Shown: positions 1 through 7,986 of the stretch, piece after piece
How positions within the stretch are numbered: position 1 is the first letter of the stretch
How the letters are laid out: the number at the start of each line of letters is the position of its first letter
NCBI GenBank assembly: GCA_017433245.1
Contig: JAFRHO010000012.1
Coordinates: forward strand, 1 to 39,013
Reading direction: 5' to 3'
DNA: 39,013 nucleotides
Source of the DNA: Candidatus Saccharimonadota bacterium
GTDB lineage: Bacteria; Patescibacteriota; Saccharimonadia; Saccharimonadales; Saccharimonadaceae
Position numbers and translations under genes: made by a program
Notes under the pieces: generated by a model
The model's input: the letters and a program-made list of their open reading frames with translations, nothing else
The model's database searches: none
What the model was told of the DNA's origin: nothing

Positions 1-921
1 AACTCCAGTACTACCGACCCCTCCACTACTGACACTACATTAGGTGCTAAGATAGAAACCACTTATGCCACATATATCTCAAGTTCTCAACCAGCTGATA
101 CTTATACAGGACAAGTCAAGTATACTATGGTGCATCCATATGATCGTTACGCTCCCGAAGCACCATACTTCCAAGTATTCTATACAGGCCGTCCAGTTTC
201 TACTACACCAGGCGAAGAAAACCCAGTCAAAATCCGTATGTCTGATTTACCAGCAGATGGTAAATACAACCTACTCGGCACAGCTGATGGGTTATATGAC
301 AAATTAACTCCAGGTAGATTGTATGGAGGCTACTACAAGAATATTGTTTCGCGTTTTGACGATTTTAGTTATTCCAATGACGCCACAACATATAATGGTG
401 CAAATTTCGATTGGTCAGTCAAGAATCCAGAGACAGCCGATGCGGCCGAAATCATACCAGAAAACGAAGCTACTTATTATGTTAAAGAGGTGCCGAATGG
501 CTATCTTCAGAACTATTACCACATGTTGTACTACACAAGTTCCGGACGGCTAACCTATATCTATGTGTTCTCCGCCTTCGATGACTTGCAATACGACGAT
601 ATCGGATTCGAAATTAATGGAATCGAAAAAGGAGCATCCTGGAATTACACATTTACGTTTACAAGTAGCACTCATGTTACAGTAATCTCCCCATCCGACA
701 CATTTGGAGACAAAGGAGTGCTGGGCGGAGCGGTGATGTACGGGCATTTTGACGAACTAATCACCGTCGGCAATCATACTGTACTGCCATATTGGATTAC
801 GATGGACAACTATAAAGTAACCGGTAAAACTCTTCGCACGATCAATGTCGTTGAGCCGTTGAATACGGCTGTCACTTATACCGAGACCGATATTGTGCCG
901 AAAATAGAAAAGAAAGAATGA
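1..921 (+). CDS. Secreted surface protein, 5'-truncated by window edge
   Basis: The reading frame is open from base 1, so the gene starts outside the window. The first ~45 residues (TTDTTLGAKIETTYATYI, then GQVKYTMVHPYD) match residues ~180-215 of the next gene and the equivalent part of the gene at the right end, so this is the end of a shared N-terminal surface module. The remaining ~260 residues do not contain the InlB repeat or FISUMP domain of the paralogues; they are Tyr/Thr/Asn-rich, probably beta-rich, and I do not recognise them. No C-terminal anchor or sorting motif is seen; the protein ends in a charged IEKKE tail. The true protein should begin with a signal peptide about 180 residues upstream. 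The gene sits 56 bp ahead of a paralogue in the same direction. Function is inferred only as cell-surface or secreted. Confidence 0.8.
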   Translation, partial: NSSTTDPSTTDTTLGAKIETTYATYISSSQPADTYTGQVKYTMVHPYDRYAPEAPYFQVFYTGRPVSTTPGEENPVKIRMSDLPADGKYNLLGTADGLYDKLTPGRLYGGYYKNIVSRFDDFSYSNDATTYNGANFDWSVKNPETADAAEIIPENEATYYVKEVPNGYLQNYYHMLYYTSSGRLTYIYVFSAFDDLQYDDIGFEINGIEKGASWNYTFTFTSSTHVTVISPSDTFGDKGVLGGAVMYGHFDELITVGNHTVLPYWITMDNYKVTGKTLRTINVVEPLNTAVTYTETDIVPKIEKKE

Positions 922-962
922 AGCACCAAGACAATAGAGTTATTTAAAAATAGTAAAGAAGA

Positions 963-971
963 TGATATAAT
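963..971 (+). promoter_or_regulatory. Extended -10 promoter, predicted leaderless
   Basis: TGATATAAT. The last base is at 971 and the ATG begins at 978, a distance of 7, so transcription should start at the start codon. No Shine-Dalgarno sequence is present. Confidence 0.7.
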
Positions 972-977
972 ACTGTC

Positions 978-2909
978 ATGAATAAGCTCATGCCTACATT
1001 ATTTGTCATGACTATAATTACTGGCATTCTTTTTTCTTCAACCGTGGTTTCTGCCGAATCCAAAACCACCACCGCCTCCATCACCGTCCCAGAAGCCTGT
1101 ACTATGACGAGTATTAATAATGCTCCACATACTGCTACATTATCACCAAATACCTATTCTGGAGCCTCAGGTAGTGAATATCAGAATGGTATAGGTAAAA
1201 CTACACTAACAGCTATATGTAATGATGATAATGGTTTTGCTATTTATGCTATAGGATATACTGGTAATTCATATGATAGTGAAAATCATAATAAACTAGT
1301 AGGACAAAGTACTAATGTAGCTATTAATACTGCAGTATATACAAGTGGAGATACTACATCTTCTTGGTCTATGAAAGTAAATAAGATTAATGATAGTACA
1401 GTATCTTATAATCCACAGAACATGTCTATACTAGATAGTTTTGATTCCTGGCATATAGTACCAGCTACTTATACTAAAGTAGCACAGTATAAAGCCAGTA
1501 CTGGTTCTTCTACTACAGATACTACATTAGGAGCTAAAGTAGAGACTACTTATGCAGCCTACATTGCTTCTAATCAACCAGCTGATATTTATATAGGACA
1601 AGTTAAGTATACTATGGTGCATCCATATGACAATACGCCAAAAGATGGACCTATAACAGATTGTCCAGCCAACAGAATTTGTTATTCACCTAATGCTAAT
1701 GATATAGACGGTACTATGGGGCAGCAAACAATTACAGGAACAATTACTAGCGCCACTCTTCTTGCATCCAATTTTAGTAGAAAAGGCTATGGTTTTGCTG
1801 GCTGGAGTGATAGATATGATTATTCTAACGATAATGGCGCTAAGTTTTATGGTCCACAAGAAACCATCTCATTTACGGCTGGGCAATACGGCTCTACCAA
1901 CGGTGGCCTAAGATTATATGCAATCTGGATTCCGTCACAAGGTAGCCTCCAAGACCAAGCCAAAGTAACTAGCGTCTGTAATAGTCTTACTACTGCACCG
2001 ATTGACGGTACCGCCAACCTAAGCTCTGTATCTGCCCTGACTGATCAACGTGACAATGACACCTACGCTATCGCTAGACTTGCTGATGGTAATTGTTGGA
2101 TGATTGAAAACCTTCGTCTAGACAATACTGCAGAGCATAACACTGACGGTGCTCTCGCCCAAGGTTATGGCGCAAGCGCAATATATGGCAACTTCGGAGG
2201 TTTGGCCAATGCGGAATCCACTGGCTTTTCTTCGACATATTCTGCCAATTCTTTATATAGTAATGATGGTAGCAACAATACCATTAATATAGGTACATCC
2301 AATGCACCTTCCTATCGCATGCCACGTTATAATACCTTAAATGTTCCAAAGAATGCGAATAATAGACCTCAAAATCCAACCAGTAATTCTTTTGCCGATA
2401 ATAATACAACGGTGGGTTTGTATAGCTACGGTAATTATTATACATGGCATGCCGTAATAGCCGATTTGACTTTTTATAACAATGACAACCAATCCTCTAC
2501 TAATACCTCTCTTTGCCCTGCTGGTTGGCGTTTACCGAAAGGGGGCGACAAAACTAGAATTGAAGACAGTAACGACAATGATTATTGGAAGCTTACCGTA
2601 AATAAATTAAATAACAATAATGCCCCAGCGAATTACAATAATGAAGCGCACCCTTATTTTACAGGTTCTGCAGAGGCGGGCGCCGTCGCAAATAAACTTA
2701 AAAGTTTTCCAAATAATCTTCTTTATTCAGGGCGATTTAGTACATCAATAGCATATAGCAGAGGTTCACGTGGTTATTACTGGACGTCAACTGTGCATAG
2801 CGGTGTCGATAGCTATAATGTATTGTTTTATGCCACCAATGTTTACCCCGGCACACAAGTGGGTTATAAGTATACTGGATATACCATTCGTTGCATTGCG
2901 AACATATAG
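978..2909 (+). CDS. Secreted FISUMP-domain surface protein with InlB-type repeat
   Basis: 643 residues. Residues 1-26 form a signal peptide (hydrophobic core, VSA-ES cleavage). Residues ~27-215 are a conserved module shared with the genes at both window ends, with two Cys (EACTM, TAICN) and a closing GQVKYTMVHP strand; it resembles fimbrial or WxL-like beta-sandwiches only loosely. Residues ~225-315 contain a Listeria/Bacteroides repeat (GYGFAGWSD ... LYAIW). Residues ~350-643 are a FISUMP domain (Fib_succ_major): DQRDNDTYAIARLADGNCWM, SLCPAGWRLPKGG, YYWTSTVHSG, and terminal YTIRCIANI. Such proteins are outer-surface binding proteins; the ligand is unknown. The start is fixed by the leaderless -10 geometry. 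Base composition is AT-rich through the 3' end, unlike the right-end paralogue. Confidence 0.9.
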   Translation: MNKLMPTLFVMTIITGILFSSTVVSAESKTTTASITVPEACTMTSINNAPHTATLSPNTYSGASGSEYQNGIGKTTLTAICNDDNGFAIYAIGYTGNSYDSENHNKLVGQSTNVAINTAVYTSGDTTSSWSMKVNKINDSTVSYNPQNMSILDSFDSWHIVPATYTKVAQYKASTGSSTTDTTLGAKVETTYAAYIASNQPADIYIGQVKYTMVHPYDNTPKDGPITDCPANRICYSPNANDIDGTMGQQTITGTITSATLLASNFSRKGYGFAGWSDRYDYSNDNGAKFYGPQETISFTAGQYGSTNGGLRLYAIWIPSQGSLQDQAKVTSVCNSLTTAPIDGTANLSSVSALTDQRDNDTYAIARLADGNCWMIENLRLDNTAEHNTDGALAQGYGASAIYGNFGGLANAESTGFSSTYSANSLYSNDGSNNTINIGTSNAPSYRMPRYNTLNVPKNANNRPQNPTSNSFADNNTTVGLYSYGNYYTWHAVIADLTFYNNDNQSSTNTSLCPAGWRLPKGGDKTRIEDSNDNDYWKLTVNKLNNNNAPANYNNEAHPYFTGSAEAGAVANKLKSFPNNLLYSGRFSTSIAYSRGSRGYYWTSTVHSGVDSYNVLFYATNVYPGTQVGYKYTGYTIRCIANI

Positions 2910-2925
2910 TTAATAAACATTATTC

Positions 2926-2940
2926 GGATTATAATAATCC
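2926..2940. terminator. Weak hairpin between convergent genes
   Basis: GGATTA/TAATCC stem of 6 bp with a 3-nt loop between the surface-protein gene and cdsA. There is no good T-run, so termination is only a possibility. Confidence 0.3.
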
Positions 2941-2975
2941 TAGGCGTGTTAAAACTAATACATAATCCAAAAGAG

Positions 2976-3656
2976 CTATGCTAATATTATCAACAGCACC
3001 GTACACGCAAACGCCGTCGAATCAATCCTATCCAGGAATCCGCCATGACCTTCTGAGCCACCTACGCAAGCCTCGAGCAATGAGAAAAACTTATTCTTAA
3101 TCAGAATTTCATTCGAATCTTTTACATTAAATTTGCGCTTCAGATAACTTTCAAACAAATCGCCCATCAATGCCAACGGCCCACATAATAGATACATCCA
3201 ATCCGTCGTAAAATCACCACCGCAGGCCATCTTTATTGCAACCATTCCAATCGCCATCGTGAGGCCGAGAATTGTCCCCTCCCAGGTTTTGTTTTTAGAT
3301 ACGTGCGGAAACGGCCGCGACTTCTTAAAGACTTTCCCGCCAAAAAGCTTGCCAAACAGATATGCAAACACATCGTATCCCGGCACGCCAAGGATAATAT
3401 ACCAAAAATAGTCTACATTAATTCTCGAAACAAATATAGTTCCACCGACGAGAAACATAGTTTCAAGTATAACCAACATAGTATTATAAGCGGTAAACTT
3501 TTTCTTAAAGAAACTCAGTAGCTCAACTAGCGACATTGCGGCAAATAAACCAAATAAAACCTTAAACGGAATACTATCAAACGTGTATAAACCAACCAAA
3601 GCTACGATAAAGATACTGACCCCCACGACGACTCGCACTCTAAAGTTTTTGTCCAT
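2976..3656 (-). CDS. cdsA: Phosphatidate cytidylyltransferase
   Basis: CdsA makes CDP-diacylglycerol from phosphatidic acid and CTP at the membrane, feeding phospholipid synthesis. The 226-residue protein has several membrane helices and the family blocks GYDVFAYLFGKLFGG, SKNKTWEGTILG, and the split signature SYLKRKFNVKDS ... GHGGFLDRIDS. It is shorter than typical CdsA (~270-285 aa), having fewer N-terminal helices. The two halves of the signature are separated by 21 residues (NEILI...GGSE) where most CdsA proteins have about 5-6. The ATG lies 7 nt from an extended -10, so the mRNA should be leaderless. The gene is divergent from an acyl ligase across a 37-bp shared promoter region, which suggests linked lipid functions. 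Confidence 0.9.
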   Translation of the reverse strand: MDKNFRVRVVVGVSIFIVALVGLYTFDSIPFKVLFGLFAAMSLVELLSFFKKKFTAYNTMLVILETMFLVGGTIFVSRINVDYFWYIILGVPGYDVFAYLFGKLFGGKVFKKSRPFPHVSKNKTWEGTILGLTMAIGMVAIKMACGGDFTTDWMYLLCGPLALMGDLFESYLKRKFNVKDSNEILIKNKFFSLLEACVGGSEGHGGFLDRIDSTAFACTVLLIILA

Positions 3657-3662
3657 GCTTAA

Positions 3663-3671
3663 ATTATATCA
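3663..3671 (-). promoter_or_regulatory. cdsA extended -10, predicted leaderless
   Basis: Minus-strand TGATATAAT; hexamer at 3663-3668, exactly 7 positions from the cdsA ATG at 3656. It lies back-to-back with the promoter of the acyl ligase. Confidence 0.7.
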
Positions 3672-3677
3672 CATGTG

Positions 3678-3686
3678 TGGTAAAAT
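3678..3686 (+). promoter_or_regulatory. Acyl ligase extended -10
   Basis: TGGTAAAAT ends 8 positions before the ATG at 3694, giving an essentially leaderless transcript. A second TATAAT at 3686-3691 would start transcription inside the ORF and would favour the ATG at 3748 instead. Confidence 0.5.
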
Positions 3687-3693
3687 ATAATAT

Positions 3694-5427
3694 ATGCCAT
3701 TAGAATTTGTTTATAAGAAAATCAAGAACACTTTGCGTAAAATCGACATGAAACTCGAACGCGCTAAGTATAACTATATCGATAAAATGCCGAAGGACAT
3801 TCAGTATCCAGAGGGCGGTCTCTATGACGTCGTCTACGAATCATCTTGCAAATGGCCACACAATACGGCTTTGCAATACTTTGATACTGAAATCACTTAC
3901 AAAGAGTTGATTAAAAAAATCAATAAAGTCGCTGCCGCCCTGAAGGCTCTCGGCGCCGAGAAGGGCGATTACATTACAGTCTGTATGCCAAATACACCAG
4001 AGGCGATTTATATGTTCTACGCAATCAATGAAATCGGCGCCATTGCCAACATGGTTCACCCTCTCTCTAGCGAGAAGGAGATCGAAGATTATGTTACTCA
4101 GACCCACTCCAATATCATTCTCTGCATCGATATTTCCTATCCTAAGGTTGAGGCGATTATTAAAAATACCGAGCTTGAGCATGTAATCGTAGTCTCACCT
4201 ACACGCTCCATGGCTCTCATTGTCCGTGGTATTTATAAACTCACCAAAGGCCGCAAGAATCATATCAAGAAATCCCAGCACGTCATTACCTGGGATAAAT
4301 TCCTTTTGAAGGCCAATAAATTCATCGGCAATCCTCATGCCCGCGTCAATGCCAAAGATGCCGCCGCTATCATGTACTCTGGCGGCACCACGGGCAAGCC
4401 CAAAGGCATCATCTTGAGTAACCTCAATTTCAATGCCCAGGCTCTTGGCGCCAAATATCTCGTCCCTGAGCTCTTCAAAACAGATTTTTCGTTCATGGCT
4501 TTCTTGCCGAATTTCCACGCCTTCGGTCTCGGCTGCTGTATCCATATGCCACTGTTTAACGGCGCACGTTCTTTCCTGATCCCCCAATTCAATCCCAAGA
4601 AATTCAAAAGCTATATTACGAAATATAAAGTCAACGTCCTTGTGGGCGTCCCCACCGTCTTCGACTACCTCACAAAGCTCAAATTCAAAAAAGACGAGCT
4701 GAGGAAAGTCAAATTCGTAGTTTCTGGCGGTGATATGATTAGCATGGCAAATAAAGAAAGAATTAACGACTTCCTCCGCAGCCATGGCTCCAAGGCCCTC
4801 ATCGAGAACGGTTACGGTCTTACCGAGGCGTCTGGCGGCTTCATCTTCTCACCCATGAGCGTCGCCGAGGACCCAGATGGCATCGGCTATCCATTGCCGG
4901 ACAATGAAGTTATTATCATGGATCTAAAGACCAAGAAGCCAGCCAAAACCGGCAAAGACGGCGAGATTCTCGTTCGCGGCCTCTCTGTCATGAAAGGCTA
5001 CCTCGGTAAGCCCAAAGAAACCGCCGAAGCCTTCATCACGGTTGGCGGCAAAAAATACCTCCGTACTGGCGACATCGGTTATATCGACGAAACCGGCCTC
5101 GTCCACTTCCGTTCTCGTCTCAAGCGCATGATTATCAGCAACGGCTACAATATCTACCCGGCCAACATCGAAGATATCACCATGAAATGCAATAAAGTCA
5201 ATGCTTGCGCCGCCGTCGGTCGCGAAGACAAACTCCGTGGTGAGAAAGTTGTCGTCTTCGTCGTACCCGAAAAAGACGCCTCCGAGCGCGCCATCAAGAA
5301 GGAACTTACCAATATCTATAAGAAGCACCTCGCCAAATACGAAATCCCGCGCGAAATCCGCTTCCTCCCCGAACTTCCGAAGACCAAACTCGCCAAAGTT
5401 GACTTCAAAGCATTGGAACAATTGTAA
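3694..5427 (+). CDS. AMP-forming acyl-CoA synthetase/ligase (ANL superfamily)
   Basis: 577 residues, full length for long-chain fatty acid ligases. It activates a carboxylic acid with ATP to an acyl-adenylate and then probably an acyl-thioester. Motifs in order: phosphate loop YSGGTTGKPKG (~228-238), YGLTEASGG (adenine-binding), YLRTGDIGYIDETG with the ribose-binding Asp, hinge RSRLKRMIISNG, and near the C-terminus PKTKLAKVDF carrying the catalytic Lys of the adenylation half-reaction. No signal or membrane segment is seen. It is divergent from cdsA, and a PlsC-like acyltransferase lies elsewhere in the window, so a role in recycling host fatty acids into phospholipid is plausible but inferred. 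There is no Shine-Dalgarno; 3694 fits the -10 geometry, with ATG 3748 as alternative. Confidence 0.88.
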   Translation: MPLEFVYKKIKNTLRKIDMKLERAKYNYIDKMPKDIQYPEGGLYDVVYESSCKWPHNTALQYFDTEITYKELIKKINKVAAALKALGAEKGDYITVCMPNTPEAIYMFYAINEIGAIANMVHPLSSEKEIEDYVTQTHSNIILCIDISYPKVEAIIKNTELEHVIVVSPTRSMALIVRGIYKLTKGRKNHIKKSQHVITWDKFLLKANKFIGNPHARVNAKDAAAIMYSGGTTGKPKGIILSNLNFNAQALGAKYLVPELFKTDFSFMAFLPNFHAFGLGCCIHMPLFNGARSFLIPQFNPKKFKSYITKYKVNVLVGVPTVFDYLTKLKFKKDELRKVKFVVSGGDMISMANKERINDFLRSHGSKALIENGYGLTEASGGFIFSPMSVAEDPDGIGYPLPDNEVIIMDLKTKKPAKTGKDGEILVRGLSVMKGYLGKPKETAEAFITVGGKKYLRTGDIGYIDETGLVHFRSRLKRMIISNGYNIYPANIEDITMKCNKVNACAAVGREDKLRGEKVVVFVVPEKDASERAIKKELTNIYKKHLAKYEIPREIRFLPELPKTKLAKVDFKALEQL

Positions 5428-5593
5428 GCTGGGTCTATTGGATTTCGAAACATTTTGAAACCGCCCGATAAAAATTACAACAGTCACAGACGAGTAGCCG
5501 GTACTGAAATACCGGGACGAGTCTGCCTGACCTGTTGTAATTTTTATACGGCGCGTGTTTCAAGTTGAGAAATCGAATAGATTCAGCTTACAA
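5422..5593. repeat. 172-nt near-palindromic inverted repeat
   Basis: Arms 5422-5483 and 5532-5593 (62 nt each) are imperfect reverse complements. The inner 16 bp (ATAAAAATTACAACAG) are perfect, and the outer ends share TTGTAAGCTG and TCTATT/GATTTC blocks. The 48-nt core also folds: CAGAC/GTCTG outside and CCGGTA/TACCGG around a CTGAAA loop. The outer TTGTAA of each arm is the last codon and stop codon of the flanking convergent genes (acyl ligase and recR). Inner T-runs make it usable as a bidirectional terminator, but it is far larger than needed. It could be a MITE-like element, an inverted duplication or a structured RNA. Confidence 0.85.
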
Positions 5594-6193
5594 GTCAGTC
5601 CGATGCTCTAGAGCCGCACTAAGCGTAATTTGGTCAGCATAAGACAAATCAACACCAAGCGGCAATCCACGTGCCAGTCTTGTCAACTTAAGATTAGGGT
5701 TCTGTTCATGTAGTAATTTCTCGAGCAACAGTGCCGTTGATTCCCCTTCCACTGACGGATTAGTTGCGATAATTACTTCTTTCACATTATCATCATTGAC
5801 ACGCTTAATTAACTCACCGATATGGAGTTGCTCGGGCGTAATTCCGTCAATCGGCGAAACAGCCCCACCTAACACATGATAAGTCCCTTTATATGCTTTC
5901 GTCTGCTCTATCGCATAAATATCTAACGGCTCTTCTACGACTAATACGGTCTGTTTGTCTCGCTCTGGGTCAGCGTAAAACGGCGATACATCATCATCGG
6001 CATCAATCAAGGCAAAGGTCACCGGACACGATTTTACGCCAGTATGTAAATCAGACAAAGCCTCAACTATACTATCAGATACTTTATCATTTGCCTTGAA
6101 TAAATAATAAGCATATCGCTCCGCCGTGCGCGGACCAACACCGGGCAACATAGAAAGTGCCTCAATCGCATTCGTGAGAGCCTGTGGTAGCAT
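5588..6193 (-). CDS. recR: Recombination mediator RecR
   Basis: RecR acts with RecO/RecF in loading RecA on gapped DNA. The 201-residue protein has the helix-hairpin-helix SMLPGVGPRTAERYAYYL (residues ~14-31), a Toprim domain (VLVVEEPLDIYAIE, then YHVLGGAVSPIDG), and the C-terminal ARGLPLGVDLSYADQITL block. The region that should hold the four-Cys zinc finger (residues ~50-75) retains a single Cys (C56), so no zinc site can form. It follows ybaB by 3 nt without a clear Shine-Dalgarno, so translation is probably coupled. Its last codon and stop lie in the 172-nt inverted repeat. Confidence 0.93.
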   Translation of the reverse strand: MLPQALTNAIEALSMLPGVGPRTAERYAYYLFKANDKVSDSIVEALSDLHTGVKSCPVTFALIDADDDVSPFYADPERDKQTVLVVEEPLDIYAIEQTKAYKGTYHVLGGAVSPIDGITPEQLHIGELIKRVNDDNVKEVIIATNPSVEGESTALLLEKLLHEQNPNLKLTRLARGLPLGVDLSYADQITLSAALEHRTDL

Positions 6194-6196
6194 TTC

Positions 6197-6499
6197 TTAC
6201 ATTCCGAGACCAAGATTACCAAGTCCACCCATGAGAGGTTTCATTTTATCGGTAGCAATTTCCTGTGCCTTAGCAAAACCATCTCGCATACAGTTCTCAA
6301 TCCAACGTTCTAGTTCGTGAATATCATCAAGATCGACTTTCTCTGGATCAATCTTTACTTTTTTAACTTTCAGTTCACCATTAATCTGTACTACTACTGC
6401 GCCATCTCCGGCTTCCACTTCGACTATTTCGTTCTTCAACTCTTTCTGAGCCTTGCGCAATTGGTTTAATAGTTTCATTTGGTCTAACTTCTGACCCAT
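6197..6499 (-). CDS. ybaB: YbaB/EbfC nucleoid-associated protein
   Basis: 100 residues, the family's usual length. YbaB dimers bind DNA and are commonly encoded beside recR and dnaX. The N-terminal helix (LLNQLRKAQKELKNE), central VEAGDGAVVVQINGELKVKK sheet, and flexible Gly/Met-rich tail (PLMGGLGNLGLGM) are typical. A strong Shine-Dalgarno, AAAGGAG, lies at the end of the upstream glycosyltransferase gene, and the genes are separated by 1 nt, so the three form an operon. Confidence 0.92.
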   Translation of the reverse strand: MGQKLDQMKLLNQLRKAQKELKNEIVEVEAGDGAVVVQINGELKVKKVKIDPEKVDLDDIHELERWIENCMRDGFAKAQEIATDKMKPLMGGLGNLGLGM

Positions 6500-6500
6500 G

Positions 6501-7940
6501 TTATTCTCCTTTCTCAGTATAGGTATATAAATATATTATATCAGAATTATCCCTTCTTGGCGATGTGATAATTCGTGACAATGCATAATTTTCGTGTTCT
6601 CCTTCCAAACTTCCAAGCACGGCAATATCGGCCTTATCTTGCAGTTCATTAACAATCTTTAAATCCGTTGAGGCCTCTAGTATTTTATAAAAATCAAATT
6701 TGTCCCGCACTAGCAAAGTTTGGTCAGATAAATTATGACGAATAATCGCAACGTCATCCGTGAAAGCATCTGCTACGCTTGGGTTATAACGATAGCCGTA
6801 GATGTATTGCAGAAGCCCCGGAATAATCATAATCCCAAATAGAATCGTCAAAGGCAGTAATGCAGAAATACGTGCATACGGGTTCTCTGGGAATAACCCA
6901 TACCACTTCTCCAGAATATACTTGAGGCCGTGCGCCATCAGGATCGAAAATGGCAAAATCACAAACACTACAGCATCTGGATTAAATCCCGTGATAATAA
7001 CGCAAAACACTAGGAGCATTGTTGCGATGGAATTACGCGAAGCAAAGAAACCCTTAGTAGTTGAGAATAATCCGATCAGACCGAGCGCGAAACTTGGTAA
7101 ACTAAGAAGCGGTGATAAGAAAATACCTTCCATTGTACTATGCCAAGCAAACACTGGGGCAAATCCCTTTGCAATATTGGGCAAGAAACTACTCATTTCA
7201 AATCCTTCTGCTGCGATGAGCTGTAAGATGGTTTCAGGATGATTATAAATACTGATTCCTAGCACGGCGAAACCAGCAATAATAATCAATCCAACGAGCA
7301 CCAAAGGAAGCTTTGGCAAATCTTTCACGATAAAACGTAGGTGTGGTTGAAATGCCACAAAGAAAACGCAAAAAGCTGCGAAATAAATCATATAGGGTGT
7401 AAAGATGGATAGGAGCATCGCGATTGCAAAAGCAAAACTGTATAAAGGTTTCGGTCGTTTCTCGCCTTGAATTTTTGAACCAAGCCACAGTAGTAAAGTT
7501 GGCCAGAATACAATCATAATAAGAGGAGTGCCTGAACCGGCCAAAAATAGAAACGGAGTTGATAGCACGATAAGACTCGAAGCCAAAAGCGACACGTTGC
7601 TTTTAAACCAGCGATTCAAAAGCAGAATCAACATTAAACCGAGCGCCAATCCTGCTAGGATGCTCGGTAGTTTCACCGCATAAGTCGATAGGCCGAAAAA
7701 TACGATTGAGAACTTTTGGACTATTCTGTATGGCAAATCCACCAAATCACCATTTAATATACCATTTTTCCCAAGATAATAAGAACTAGTGGCAGAGTTC
7801 ATTTCAGTATCCGATAAACCAGTTTGTGCAATCCTTGGCAGACTGAACAACAATACAATAAAAGCAATCCCAAGCAATACATAACCAATTATGAAGCGGT
7901 ATCTGTACAAAAAAAGTTTAGAAATGATTATTTTCTTCAC
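6501..7940 (-). CDS. Polytopic glycosyltransferase-like membrane protein (GT39/ArnT type)
   Basis: 479 residues with about ten or more predicted hydrophobic helices and a short first extracytoplasmic loop (residues ~36-70) carrying acidic residues (TGLSDTEMNSA), as in the GT-C fold enzymes of the PMT/ArnT group that use polyprenyl-phosphate sugars. A soluble segment of ~80 residues ends the protein. The exact donor and acceptor cannot be told. It starts with GTG at 7940, which lies exactly 7 positions from an extended -10, so the mRNA should be leaderless. It is the first gene of an operon with ybaB and recR, a position normally held by dnaX. Confidence 0.65.
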   Translation of the reverse strand: MKKIIISKLFLYRYRFIIGYVLLGIAFIVLLFSLPRIAQTGLSDTEMNSATSSYYLGKNGILNGDLVDLPYRIVQKFSIVFFGLSTYAVKLPSILAGLALGLMLILLLNRWFKSNVSLLASSLIVLSTPFLFLAGSGTPLIMIVFWPTLLLWLGSKIQGEKRPKPLYSFAFAIAMLLSIFTPYMIYFAAFCVFFVAFQPHLRFIVKDLPKLPLVLVGLIIIAGFAVLGISIYNHPETILQLIAAEGFEMSSFLPNIAKGFAPVFAWHSTMEGIFLSPLLSLPSFALGLIGLFSTTKGFFASRNSIATMLLVFCVIITGFNPDAVVFVILPFSILMAHGLKYILEKWYGLFPENPYARISALLPLTILFGIMIIPGLLQYIYGYRYNPSVADAFTDDVAIIRHNLSDQTLLVRDKFDFYKILEASTDLKIVNELQDKADIAVLGSLEGEHENYALSRIITSPRRDNSDIIYLYTYTEKGE

Positions 7941-7946
7941 ATAAGT

Positions 7947-7955
7947 ATTATATCA
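7947..7955 (-). promoter_or_regulatory. Extended -10 upstream of glycosyltransferase gene
   Basis: Minus-strand TGATATAAT with hexamer 7947-7952, 7 positions from the GTG at 7940; predicted leaderless. This geometry supports the GTG start. Confidence 0.7.
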
Positions 7956-7986
7956 CATTTAAAATCAGTCGTCGACTATCTAAAAG

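Noticed and set aside
3686-3691. TATAAT as the main -10 of the acyl ligase
   Set aside because: It would start transcription inside the ORF; TGGTAAAAT at 3678-3686 fits the 3694 start better, though ATG 3748 cannot be excluded.
5470-5547. Possible 4.5S/SRP or 6S RNA
   Set aside because: The core hairpin lacks the conserved SRP domain IV bases and 6S layout; left as an unexplained inverted repeat.
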